14,553 nucleotides of DNA from NCBI GenBank assembly GCA_947177515.1, contig CAMWUU010000040.1:1-14553 (forward strand). The letters run 5' to 3'. Under the pieces are notes generated by a model, which worked only from the letters and a program-made list of their open reading frames with translations, was not told where the DNA came from and did no database searches. This stretch comes from an uncultured Lachnospiraceae bacterium (lineage in GTDB: Bacteria; Bacillota; Clostridia; Lachnospirales; Lachnospiraceae). Shown one piece after another: positions 7,080-14,095 of the stretch. Both the position numbers and the translations under genes were made by a program. The first letter of the stretch is position 1, and each line of letters starts with the position of its first letter.

Positions 7080-8186
7080 ATGAAAAAATTTGGTTTTGGA
7101 TTAATGAGGCTGCCCGTGGTTAATGGAAATTACAGTGAAATAGATATTCCAAAAATGATGGAAATGGTGGATGCTTTTCTAAAAGCAGGCGGCACATACT
7201 TTGATACAGCATATCCTTATCATGGTGGGAACAGTGAGAAGGCTTTCCGGGAAACCGTGGTAAAACGGTATCCGCGGGAACGTTTTACCATTACGGATAA
7301 AATGCCGGTTTATATGGTACAGAAAACGGAACAAATGCAGGGAATATTTGAGGAGCAGCTAAATCGGTGCGGCGTGGAGTATTTTGATTATTACTGGCTC
7401 CATGCCCTGGCTGGCACCAACTACGAGAATGTCCAGAAAGTGGGGGCATTTGATTTTCTTGTACAAAAAAAAGAAGAAGGGAGAATCCGCCATATTGGAT
7501 TTTCTTTCCATGATTCACCGGAGCTTCTTGAGCGTATATTGAAGGATCACCCGGAAACAGAATATGTTCAGCTTCAGTTAAATTATCTGGATTGGGACGA
7601 TGTTGCACTTAGGGCGAAGGAATGCTATGAGATTGCTACGAGGTATGGCAAGCCTGTGATTGTGATGGAGCCGATCAAAGGGGGCGCACTTGCGAATATC
7701 CCGGAGGAAGCGGATAAGATATTGAAAGCACAGACACCAGATCTTTCCACAGCATCGTGGGCAATCCGTTTTGCAGCCACGCATGAAAATGTGATGATGG
7801 TACTTTCAGGTATGGGCAATATGGAACAGCTTGAGGATAACCTAAGTTATATGAAAGATTTTAAGCCTTTAAGTGCAGCAGAAATGGAAGCACTGAAGCA
7901 GGCTGCGGATTTGATACGTTCCGGGATTGCCATTCCCTGCACCGCTTGCAGATACTGCATCAGTGAAAGTGAGTGTCCGAAGAACATTGCGATTCCGGAT
8001 TATTTTGCATTATATAATGATAACAAAAATTTTAAAGGCATGGTATCCTCAATCTATTATAACAATCTAGCATTGACGCACGGAAAAGCATCGGAGTGTA
8101 TTGGTTGTGGAAAATGTGAAAAACATTGTCCGCAGCATTTACCGATCCGGGAATATTTAAAATATGTAGCTGAAGTGTTTGGTTGA
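7080..8186 (+). CDS. Aldo-keto reductase with C-terminal ferredoxin domain
   Basis: A 368-residue AKR of the iron-sulfur group (COG1453-like). The barrel occupies about residues 1-275 with Asp42 and Tyr47 (YFDTAYPYHG), Lys74 (ITDKMP) and His108 (YYWLHAL). The C-terminal part has two cysteine sets: C287-x2-C290-x2-C293-x5-C299-P, and C340-x2-C343-x2-C346-x3-C350-P. The second is a classic [4Fe-4S] motif and the first a slightly longer variant, so one or two clusters are expected. Such proteins may couple NAD(P)H to one-electron carriers, and the flavodoxin in the same operon is an obvious candidate partner (inference). GGAGG is 7 nt before the ATG. It is the last gene of the operon; no strong terminator follows. 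Confidence 0.93.
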   Translation: MKKFGFGLMRLPVVNGNYSEIDIPKMMEMVDAFLKAGGTYFDTAYPYHGGNSEKAFRETVVKRYPRERFTITDKMPVYMVQKTEQMQGIFEEQLNRCGVEYFDYYWLHALAGTNYENVQKVGAFDFLVQKKEEGRIRHIGFSFHDSPELLERILKDHPETEYVQLQLNYLDWDDVALRAKECYEIATRYGKPVIVMEPIKGGALANIPEEADKILKAQTPDLSTASWAIRFAATHENVMMVLSGMGNMEQLEDNLSYMKDFKPLSAAEMEALKQAADLIRSGIAIPCTACRYCISESECPKNIAIPDYFALYNDNKNFKGMVSSIYYNNLALTHGKASECIGCGKCEKHCPQHLPIREYLKYVAEVFG

Positions 8187-8214
8187 AAACAGCGGAAAAA
8201 CTTTACTGTTTCAA
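8183..8214 (+). other. Weak stem-loop at the end of the AKR operon
   Basis: TTGAAAACAG (8183-8192) can pair with CTGTTTCAA (8206-8214) leaving one bulged A. It starts on the stop codon of the preceding gene. No T-run follows, so it is not a convincing intrinsic terminator, and read-through into the regulator gene is possible. Confidence 0.3.
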
Positions 8215-8301
8215 ATGGGTAAGGGCTGAATAAGAACCATAGGGTCGGGTAATCTTTCACAAAACCATGGGCACACGGGATGTAATTTAGCAAAAAAGAT
8301 A

Positions 8302-8330
8302 GTGAAAAAGAGTTTTGGATGTGGTATAAT
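8302..8330 (+). promoter_or_regulatory. Extended -10 promoter of the response regulator gene
   Basis: TGG-TATAAT (-10 at 8325-8330) is a perfect extended -10. GTGAAA (8302-8307) at 17-bp spacing matches the -35 consensus at four of six positions. A GTG in the -35, in frame with the regulator, is therefore unlikely to be its start. The leader would be only about 20 nt. Confidence 0.65.
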
Positions 8331-8355
8331 AAAAATAGGTAGGAGAGGAGGGATT

Positions 8356-9006
8356 ATGGAAAATCTGCGTGTGCTTTTAGTGGACGATGAGCCATTACTT
8401 TTAGAAAGTCTGGAAATCATTTTAAGTTTTCATGGAATGGAAATAATTGGGACTGCCCCGGATGGCAATGCTGCCCTAAGGATACTGGAAAAGGAAGGCT
8501 GTGACCTTGCCCTGGTGGATCTGAACATGAAGGGGATGGGCGGACTGGAACTGATTGGCAGAATGAAGTCGGAATACCCCAATATAAAAATATTGGTGCT
8601 TACGACTTTTTATGACGATAAAAACATCACCAAGGCAATCGCGGGTGGGGCGGACGGCTATCTGTTAAAGGACAGTGGCAAGGACGCGATCCTAGGAGCG
8701 ATTGGACAGATTATGGGTGGGCAAAATGTTATTGATGCAAGGGTTATGCAGCGTCTGGCTGTTCTGGTAAACGGGAGGGGGCAGACCGCCCTAGATACAG
8801 GTACCCCGGATTTTCTGGCTGATATGACACGCCGTGAAAAGGAAATCTGTACCCTGCTCTCCCGCGGCCTTACGAACAGACAGATTTCTGAAACTCTCTT
8901 TATTTCGGAAGGGACTGTGAAAAATTATATTTCTTCCATTTATGACAAAACTGGAATCCATGACCGGGCAAAGCTGGTAGTAGCAATGAAAGGGGATGGA
9001 TTGTAG
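8356..9006 (+). CDS. NarL/LuxR-family response regulator
   Basis: A 216-residue two-component response regulator and transcription factor. The receiver domain spans residues ~4-120: acidic pocket VDDE (Asp10, Asp11), phosphoacceptor Asp55 in LALVDLNM, Thr83/84 in VLTTFYDD and Lys105 in YLLKDSG. The DNA-binding domain (about 155-212) has the LuxR signature LTRREKEICTLLSRGLTNRQ followed by ISEGTVKNYISSIYDKTG. The ATG at 8356 has GGAGAGGAGG directly upstream; an earlier in-frame GTG lies inside the promoter. NarL-type regulators pair with HisKA_3 kinases, so the kinase at the left edge is the probable partner although not adjacent. The target is probably the ABC transporter that follows (inference). 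Confidence 0.95.
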   Translation: MENLRVLLVDDEPLLLESLEIILSFHGMEIIGTAPDGNAALRILEKEGCDLALVDLNMKGMGGLELIGRMKSEYPNIKILVLTTFYDDKNITKAIAGGADGYLLKDSGKDAILGAIGQIMGGQNVIDARVMQRLAVLVNGRGQTALDTGTPDFLADMTRREKEICTLLSRGLTNRQISETLFISEGTVKNYISSIYDKTGIHDRAKLVVAMKGDGL

Positions 9007-9059
9007 TTTTCTAAAATACAGGACTAAAAACAGGAAAAAATATAAAATGTTATTAAAAT

Positions 9060-9104
9060 GTGACTGTGGTCATATCCGGATATGACCGCAGCCACTTTTA
9101 TTTT
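9060..9104 (+). terminator. Long palindromic hairpin: terminator or regulator binding site
   Basis: Two 18-base arms (9060-9077 and 9078-9095) pair with one A-C mismatch and one U-G wobble. The central 20 bases GGTCATATCCGGATATGACC form a perfect palindrome. TTTTATTTT follows at 9096-9104, which fits an intrinsic terminator for the regulator gene. It may instead, or also, be an operator; see findings. Confidence 0.6.
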
Positions 9105-9148
9105 GCAGGAAAACGAAGTAAAATAGTTCCATCAAAAGAGAGGTGGTG

Positions 9149-10324
9149 ATGAAAATGCCGCAGAAATTGTCTGCAATGAATTACATAAAAAACAATATGC
9201 GGCGTGTTGCTGTGCTGATTGTCAGTCTTGGACTGTGTTTTGTACTGGTCTATTTGACGCAGTTCATGCTTTCCACAACGGAGGAAAGTTTTAAGCGCAT
9301 TTTAATCGGGAATACAGGGAAAATGCAGGTAATTTCGTTGGCAGGAAAGACAACACTTGGCATTCCGACGGATCAGATGGGCGATGAGGAGATTAACGCA
9401 GCATACACGGAAAAAAACCGGGAGTTGGCAGAAAAGTTAAGGGAAATGGCGGGTGTGAAGGATGCGTGGTATGGTGAGGTAATTAACAATTTTATTACGG
9501 CAGCCGTCGGACAGATCACATACAATATCCCATTGGTGGAAAAAGAAAAAATCCCGGAAATAATGGAATATTTTAGTATGAAACTGATTGAGGGAAGGCT
9601 TCCGGAGCATCCAGGCGAGATCATCCTTGACAGCTTGTCAATGAAAAATAACGATTACGTACTGGGGAGATATTGTAATGAAAGAAATTATGATAAGTAT
9701 TATAAAATTGTTGGGATCGTGGAATGCGATACTTATTTTGGCTGTGGTATCTCGTCTAAGGATTGGATTTCAAGCTGGATGATTGTGGTGCTTTCTGAGG
9801 GGATAGAAGATATGTCGGCGGTGCTGCATGAAATCGGCATTAATGTGAAAGAAAATTATGATACGGTGGTGGATATGAAATGGGGTAAAACATTTTTGCA
9901 GGAGGGGATAATCGATGTGATCAGCAATTCTTCAAATCTGATTTATATGGGCATTGTGGTATTGCTCCTGATTTCCCTAACGATTGTATATACTACCTAC
10001 CTGCGTGACCGGCATAATGAATGGTGTCTTTATTGTTCTATCGGATATTCGCGCGCAAATATTTATCACGCTGTGGTGTGGGAGCTTCTTTTTACGTTTG
10101 GCGCAGCCTTTTTGGCAGGTGGGATCATCAGCATTCTAGCGGCGGTACTACTGCGGAGCACTATGTTAATACCGCAGGGTCTGCAATGTAAAATCTTCCA
10201 TCCAAAGGCTTTTGCGGAAATTCTGTGCATCTATGTGTTTCTCCTTGGTATCCTGCAAATTCCAGTGCGATACGCGCTCGGCAGGATCCGTACCATTGAT
10301 GCGATTGAGGATGATTTATATTGA
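9149..10324 (+). CDS. FtsX/MacB-type ABC transporter permease (first)
   Basis: A 391-residue permease with four transmembrane segments: one near residues 20-42, then a roughly 220-residue extracytoplasmic domain, then three C-terminal segments (LIYMGIVVLLLISLTIVY; LLFTFGAAFLAGGIISILAAVLL; ILCIYVFLLGILQIPV). The extracytoplasmic part has the 'YKIVGIVECDTYFG' type of motif found in MacB-like core domains. The last residues TIDAIEDDLY are typical of FtsX C-termini. GAGAGG stands about 5 nt before the ATG at 9149; an ATG at 9155 and GTGs at 9143 and 9146 are alternatives. This topology is of the MacB/LolCE kind, not of the 10-segment BceB kind. The cargo is unknown; export of or defence against an envelope-active compound, or lipoprotein release, are possible roles. 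Confidence 0.88.
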   Translation: MKMPQKLSAMNYIKNNMRRVAVLIVSLGLCFVLVYLTQFMLSTTEESFKRILIGNTGKMQVISLAGKTTLGIPTDQMGDEEINAAYTEKNRELAEKLREMAGVKDAWYGEVINNFITAAVGQITYNIPLVEKEKIPEIMEYFSMKLIEGRLPEHPGEIILDSLSMKNNDYVLGRYCNERNYDKYYKIVGIVECDTYFGCGISSKDWISSWMIVVLSEGIEDMSAVLHEIGINVKENYDTVVDMKWGKTFLQEGIIDVISNSSNLIYMGIVVLLLISLTIVYTTYLRDRHNEWCLYCSIGYSRANIYHAVVWELLFTFGAAFLAGGIISILAAVLLRSTMLIPQGLQCKIFHPKAFAEILCIYVFLLGILQIPVRYALGRIRTIDAIEDDLY

Positions 10325-10480
10325 TATAGAAGATGGAAACTTAAAATAGTGTGAGGAACTTAAAACAGCAGAATCCTAAAAAAGAGCCGGAAGGAATTTT
10401 AAGGAGAGAAGTGGAGGAAATATCCTTAAAAGGAGAGAAGGGAAGGGATTTTTGCAGAACTTAAAATAGGAGCTTAAACT
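10325..10480. repeat. Repeat-rich purine-biased gap before the ATPase gene
   Basis: The 156-bp gap holds AACTTAAAA(T/C)AG three times (10338-10349, 10357-10368, 10458-10469) and a degenerate fourth copy at 10471-10482 that runs into the ATPase start codon. AAGGAGAGAAG occurs exactly twice (10401-10411, 10430-10440). TTTTAAGGA (10397-10405) and TCCTTAAAA (10423-10431) form a perfect nine-base stem with a 17-nt loop containing GGAGG. The final AGGAG at 10468-10472 is the ribosome binding site of the next gene. No credible gene is present. Confidence 0.6.
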
Positions 10481-11185
10481 ATGTTTGATATAAAGAATAT
10501 TACCATGATCTATGATATGGAAAAAACAGAAAAAATCTACGCCCTCGGCGGGTTCAACCTTACCTTACCGGATAGTGGGCTTATTGGGATAATCGGGCCG
10601 TCCGGTTCGGGGAAATCCACTTTGATGTACTGTCTTTCCACCCTGAAAAAACCAACAGACGGGGAGATTTTGTACAATGGGAAAAATATTACAGAGCTAA
10701 AAGACAAGGAGCGGGAAAACCTGCGCCGGAAAGAATTTGGTTTTGTCTTCCAACGGCATTTTCTTATACCATATATGTCAGCGGTCGATAACGTAACTGT
10801 TGCCGCCGCAGAAAGGGGAAGTAACGTAACACAGCGGGCAAAGGAACTGCTTACCGGATTTGGCCTTAGCGAGCGGGAATTTGGCAAGCGCCCGGCAAAA
10901 CTTTCCGGGGGACAGCGCCAGAGAACAGCAATTGCAAGGGCAATGATCAACGCGCCGCGTGTGCTGTTTGCCGATGAGCCAACAGCGGCACTCGATCATG
11001 AAAACGCATTTGCGGTAATGGATATCCTCAAAGAATATGCAAAGAAAAACCTGGTATTGATTATAACCCATGACCGATCCATTCTTAATGGGGCGGACAG
11101 TATAATTGAGATGTGGGATGGAAAGATCAGTGCGGTAAATGATGGTGGGGTGCTGTCTGCGGCAGCAGAACGGGGGAATGTATGA
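10481..11185 (+). CDS. ABC transporter ATP-binding protein (MacB/LolD type)
   Basis: A 234-residue ATPase that powers the two neighbouring permeases. Motifs are complete and in order: Walker A GPSGSGKST (residues 39-47), Q-loop Gln91 (VFQRHFLIPYMSAVDNV), signature LSGGQRQR (141-148), Walker B VLFADE (161-166), D-loop ALD (170-172) and switch His197 (ITHD). The Q-loop context and length match the LolD/MacB/FtsE group that works with FtsX-type permeases. The ATG at 10481 has AGGAG 8 nt upstream. The end overlaps the next gene by four bases (ATGA), which indicates translational coupling with the second permease. Confidence 0.96.
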   Translation: MFDIKNITMIYDMEKTEKIYALGGFNLTLPDSGLIGIIGPSGSGKSTLMYCLSTLKKPTDGEILYNGKNITELKDKERENLRRKEFGFVFQRHFLIPYMSAVDNVTVAAAERGSNVTQRAKELLTGFGLSEREFGKRPAKLSGGQRQRTAIARAMINAPRVLFADEPTAALDHENAFAVMDILKEYAKKNLVLIITHDRSILNGADSIIEMWDGKISAVNDGGVLSAAAERGNV

Positions 11186-12267
11186 AACCATTTTCAGCAA
11201 TATATTTTGTCAGGGAAAATAAGACGCGATGTATCCTGTTAATGTTTATGCTCTTTTTGGGTTATGCTGCATACCTTGGCGGTCTTTATGTCACCAATGT
11301 ACGCGATAATTGGGAGCTTCCGATTTCCTATTATCAACGGGTGGTACGTGTAAATGATATCTCCGGAGATAAAGAGAATTTTGATCGTTTTTTAGAAGAA
11401 GTAGAGGAAAGCGGAAAAGCGATTATATTAAAAAACGGCTCATTCAATGCTTTTAACTGGAACAGCATTATGGGATTTGAGAACGGACAGGCCAGTCTGA
11501 CATTCCTTACAGTACAGGATTTTAAAACCTATTGCGAAGCGATGGGAATCACTTGTGATTTTGGAAACCTGAAGTCGGGAAGTATGGTGATGAGTGAGCG
11601 CTTTGCGAAAAATGTCGGTATGAAGATCGGGGATAAGGTGGACAAAGATTATGATGAAAATATTTTCCGGGAATTTTCGCTGGACGCAACAACAAAGGAG
11701 GATGGATATTTCCTGTATTTTATTACGGAGGAAGAAGATTATCTGTTAAATGTCATCCTTATCAGCAAGGAGGGGGTGTCAGGAGAAGAAGTATATGAAT
11801 TTGTGCGCGAACGGAAGGAGAAATATAATCTTTATGTCCCGGATGATTTGGAGGAATTGATCCATAGCCAGGTAAAACCTTTCCATATCATTTATACCTT
11901 TATCATTGTGTTGCTTGCAGTGATTATGGCGGTAACGGTCAATGCGGCCTTTATCGGGATGTACCAGCGCAGGAATTTTGAGTTTGCCGTGTACCGCGCA
12001 ATTGGTGTGTCAAAGAAGGAAATTATCAAAAAGATTGTGAAAGAACTGCTCTGTATGGATGGAATCGCGGTGATAATTGGAGGCGGAATTTTCTTTTTGG
12101 CACTCTATCTTTTTAATAATCTTGCCCTCTATCCGGTGGGAAAATATCTGAGATATTTTCACCCGTTGGCGCTGTTCGGTGCCCTGCTTTGCAATCTTGG
12201 GGTGCTCCTGCCGCTGATGGTAACAAGATCGCGGCAGATGCTAAAGGCGGATATTTGCGAATATTAA
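11182..12267 (+). CDS. FtsX/MacB-type ABC transporter permease (second)
   Basis: A 361-residue permease with the same four-segment layout: one segment near residues 13-33, an extracytoplasmic domain of about 200 residues, and three segments in the last third (FIIVLLAVIMAVTVNAAFIG; MDGIAVIIGGGIFFLALYLF; ALFGALLCNLGVLLPLMV). The cytoplasmic loop RRNFEFAVYRAIGVSKKEI is the characteristic FtsX coupling sequence. Its extracytoplasmic domain is clearly different from that of the permease at 9149, so the transporter is probably a heterodimer of permeases with an ATPase dimer. The start is fixed by the ATGA overlap with the ATPase gene. It converges on mgtE across a terminator. Confidence 0.9.
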   Translation: MKPFSAIYFVRENKTRCILLMFMLFLGYAAYLGGLYVTNVRDNWELPISYYQRVVRVNDISGDKENFDRFLEEVEESGKAIILKNGSFNAFNWNSIMGFENGQASLTFLTVQDFKTYCEAMGITCDFGNLKSGSMVMSERFAKNVGMKIGDKVDKDYDENIFREFSLDATTKEDGYFLYFITEEEDYLLNVILISKEGVSGEEVYEFVRERKEKYNLYVPDDLEELIHSQVKPFHIIYTFIIVLLAVIMAVTVNAAFIGMYQRRNFEFAVYRAIGVSKKEIIKKIVKELLCMDGIAVIIGGGIFFLALYLFNNLALYPVGKYLRYFHPLALFGALLCNLGVLLPLMVTRSRQMLKADICEY

Positions 12268-12274
12268 CAAAAGC

Positions 12275-12302
12275 AAGGGAAACGCATACCAGCGTTTCCC
12301 TT
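12275..12302 (-). terminator. Terminator between the ABC transporter and mgtE
   Basis: AAGGGAAACGC (12275-12285) and GCGTTTCCCTT (12292-12302) are perfect 11-base arms around a six-base loop. On the minus strand the stem is followed by GCTTTTGTT, a fair U-tract, so it serves mgtE best. The plus-strand tail (TTACC) is weak, but the stem may still act both ways. Confidence 0.8.
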
Positions 12303-12329
12303 ACCAAAACTGTGCAAAGGGGCGACCCT

Positions 12330-13748
12330 TCATAACTGCAAAACATTGATAATCAGAACCCATGCTAATCCATAGTATGTAATAACAGCAACGAGGTCAT
12401 TGATTGTTGTGATCAAAGGACCCGAGGCGACTGCGGGATCTACCTTTAATTTTTTGAACATCAGGGGAATCAATGTCCCTGAAAGGCTTGAAAGTATCAT
12501 GGCCAATAGCAGGGCGGTACCTGTACATGCTGAAATCGAAAATGCCATAGCCATGGACTGGTTTTTTAATATAAATAAATAAAATCCGATCAGGGTAAAC
12601 GATAATATTCCCAGTATGAATCCATTCACCAATCCGACCCTTGCCTCTTTTAAAATCAAGGAAATCATTTGTTTGCCGTTAATCTTTTCATCCATCAGCA
12701 CGCGTATGGTAACAGCAAGTGACTGTGTTCCTACATTCCCAGCCATATCAAGGATAAGGGATTGGAATGCGATAATAAGTGGAAGGTGTGCAACAACTCC
12801 TTCAAATGCTCCTACGACACTGGATACAAGCATTCCCAAGCCGAGCAAAATAATAAGCCAGGGCAATCGCTTCTGGATACTTTTTTTTAATGGCTCATTT
12901 AGATCTTCCTCTGATGAGAGTCCAGCCAGTCTTGCATAATCTTCCCCCAACTCATCATCGACAAGCTCAATGGTATCCTGGGAAGTAAGAACCCCAATCA
13001 GTTTATTATCGGAATCCAAAACAGGGATGGAATCTTCAGAATAATCCTTAATGCGTCCAAGACAATTATCAATCGGTTCGTTGGCATAAACATAGGGATA
13101 CGAAGTCATAACAATGGTATTAAGATCCGTTCCCTCGCGTGCGATAATCAGGTCTTTTAAATCGATTGCCCCAAACAACATCCCATTTTCATCAAGGACA
13201 TAGATCGTTGAAATATTGTCATTCTCTGCTGCCTGTTCTATCAGCTCATGCATTGCCTGCCGCACGCTGATTCCAGAATGGATTGCAATATAATTTGTAG
13301 TCATTTTGCTGCCTATTTCATCTTCACCAAAGGAATTGAGCAGCATAATCTGAGTCTTTAAGCTGTCCCCCAACAATTCCATAACCGTGGCGCGGTCAGT
13401 TTTCCCCATATTGCGGATATATTCGGCCATTTCGGTTATTTCAAATTGGGAAAGTATGGAAATTCTTTTCTGGACACTTATCTCACCCATGTATTTTGTC
13501 TTGTTTTCGGTATACCCAAATATATCCGCAAGAGTTTCCGCATCCAGAACATGATATAAGCGGACGCGTTCTTCTGCACGAAGCATCTCTAATGCGGATG
13601 CAATATCCCTTTCATGGTATGTAAGGATGCGTTCCTGCTTGACCTTAGGGGTTAAATTGCTGCGGAGCACCTCAACAATTTCTGTTTTGTAATCCGGGTG
13701 CGGTGTCATTTCAGGAGTTTCATTTAGGATATTGTTATTCATTTTCAT
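12330..13748 (-). CDS. mgtE: MgtE-family magnesium transporter
   Basis: A 472-residue Mg2+ channel/transporter of the usual family length. Residues ~35-145 form the helical MgtE N-domain. Two CBS domains follow (about 150-205, with ISTIYVLDENGMLFGAIDLKDLI, and about 213-265, with DSIPVLDSDNKLIGVLTSQD). The membrane domain is near 296-472. It contains DMAGNVGTQSLAV (334-346) and the pore segment with DPAVASGPLITTINDL (437-452), where Asp438 and Asp451 are the conserved family acids. In characterised members the cytosolic domains sense intracellular Mg2+ and close the pore. The ATG at 13748 has AAAGGAGG 7 nt upstream; a longer frame to 13844 has no ribosome binding site and runs through leader RNA. 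Expression is probably controlled by the long structured leader. Confidence 0.96.
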   Translation of the reverse strand: MKMNNNILNETPEMTPHPDYKTEIVEVLRSNLTPKVKQERILTYHERDIASALEMLRAEERVRLYHVLDAETLADIFGYTENKTKYMGEISVQKRISILSQFEITEMAEYIRNMGKTDRATVMELLGDSLKTQIMLLNSFGEDEIGSKMTTNYIAIHSGISVRQAMHELIEQAAENDNISTIYVLDENGMLFGAIDLKDLIIAREGTDLNTIVMTSYPYVYANEPIDNCLGRIKDYSEDSIPVLDSDNKLIGVLTSQDTIELVDDELGEDYARLAGLSSEEDLNEPLKKSIQKRLPWLIILLGLGMLVSSVVGAFEGVVAHLPLIIAFQSLILDMAGNVGTQSLAVTIRVLMDEKINGKQMISLILKEARVGLVNGFILGILSFTLIGFYLFILKNQSMAMAFSISACTGTALLLAMILSSLSGTLIPLMFKKLKVDPAVASGPLITTINDLVAVITYYGLAWVLIINVLQL

Positions 13749-14089
13749 TGCATTTCCTCCTTTACCTGTAAGACCTGCGTTTGGCAGGGCCAAAATGAAA
13801 AGGCGGGTGCAAGGGTTATCAGCAAAAGGGCATAAAAATACCATTGTCGCTTATAAACCTTATTATTTTGCACTCGTCACAGCGATTGCAGCATAGTTTA
13901 GAAACAGACAATGGTTTTCATATATGGACACAGAATAGATAGCTACAGATTATAGACATTACTGCAGCAATGCATCAAGCGGCTATATACAAAAACCTTG
14001 CCCGTACTTCGACTATTACTGCCGTCCATAATCTCACCTCCGATAACCAGATTCTGGCATGTTATTCCACAAACTGAAATAGACTACCA
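13749..14089 (-). promoter_or_regulatory. Structured 5' leader of mgtE, unassigned RNA element
   Basis: About 340 nt lie between the predicted transcription start and the mgtE start codon. Nested pairing is visible on the minus strand: a 9-bp stem (13907-13915 with 13840-13848), inside it a 6-bp stem with one G-U (13895-13900 with 13854-13859), and inside that an 8-bp hairpin with one mismatch (13883-13890 with 13869-13876). A longer-range 9-bp helix (14040-14048 with 13814-13822, one G-U) would enclose all of these and take in the first base of the upstream peptide's GGAGG. Near mgtE, 13794-13801 can pair with 13742-13749 across the start codon. I looked for the conserved words of the M-box and of the yybP-ykoY Mn2+ riboswitch and did not see them. 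Function is inferred only from position. Confidence 0.5.
13943..14029 (-). CDS. Putative 28-residue leader peptide of mgtE
   Basis: An ATG at 14029 is preceded by GGAGG with a 7-nt spacer (GGAGGTGAGATT), one of the best ribosome binding sites in the window. It opens a 28-codon frame that begins MDGSNSRSTGKVFVYS, continues RLMHCCSNVYNL and ends with TAG. It lies about 60 nt after the predicted transcription start and about 195 nt before mgtE, in the position of a regulatory upstream ORF. It is not rich in Asp, Glu or Pro as the enterobacterial MgtA leader peptide is. It shows no signal or membrane segment. I do not recognise the sequence. Confidence 0.5.
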   Translation of the reverse strand: MDGSNSRSTGKVFVYSRLMHCCSNVYNL

Positions 14090-14095
14090 TATTCT

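Noticed and set aside
8302..8355. Upstream GTG start for the response regulator
   Set aside because: The added 18 residues are encoded by the promoter's -35 and -10 and lack a ribosome binding site. The receiver domain begins right after the ATG at 8356.
1193..8355. Mobile element carrying the AKR block
   Set aside because: No transposase, integrase, terminal inverted repeats or convincing target duplication was seen. The only shared word near the edges is an AT-rich octamer (ATAAAAAT) that is expected by chance.
10351..10464. A 37-codon GTG frame in the gap before the ABC ATPase
   Set aside because: There is no ribosome binding site, a stop lies just upstream in frame, and the composition (Lys, Glu, Arg) simply reflects the purine-rich repeats.
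13749..14089. M-box (ykoK) or yybP-ykoY riboswitch upstream of mgtE
   Set aside because: I compared the minus strand with the conserved words of these classes (for example GGUGAGGCUCC and AGUGCUAAAGCUC) and did not find them. A covariance-model search is still needed, so the element is left unassigned.
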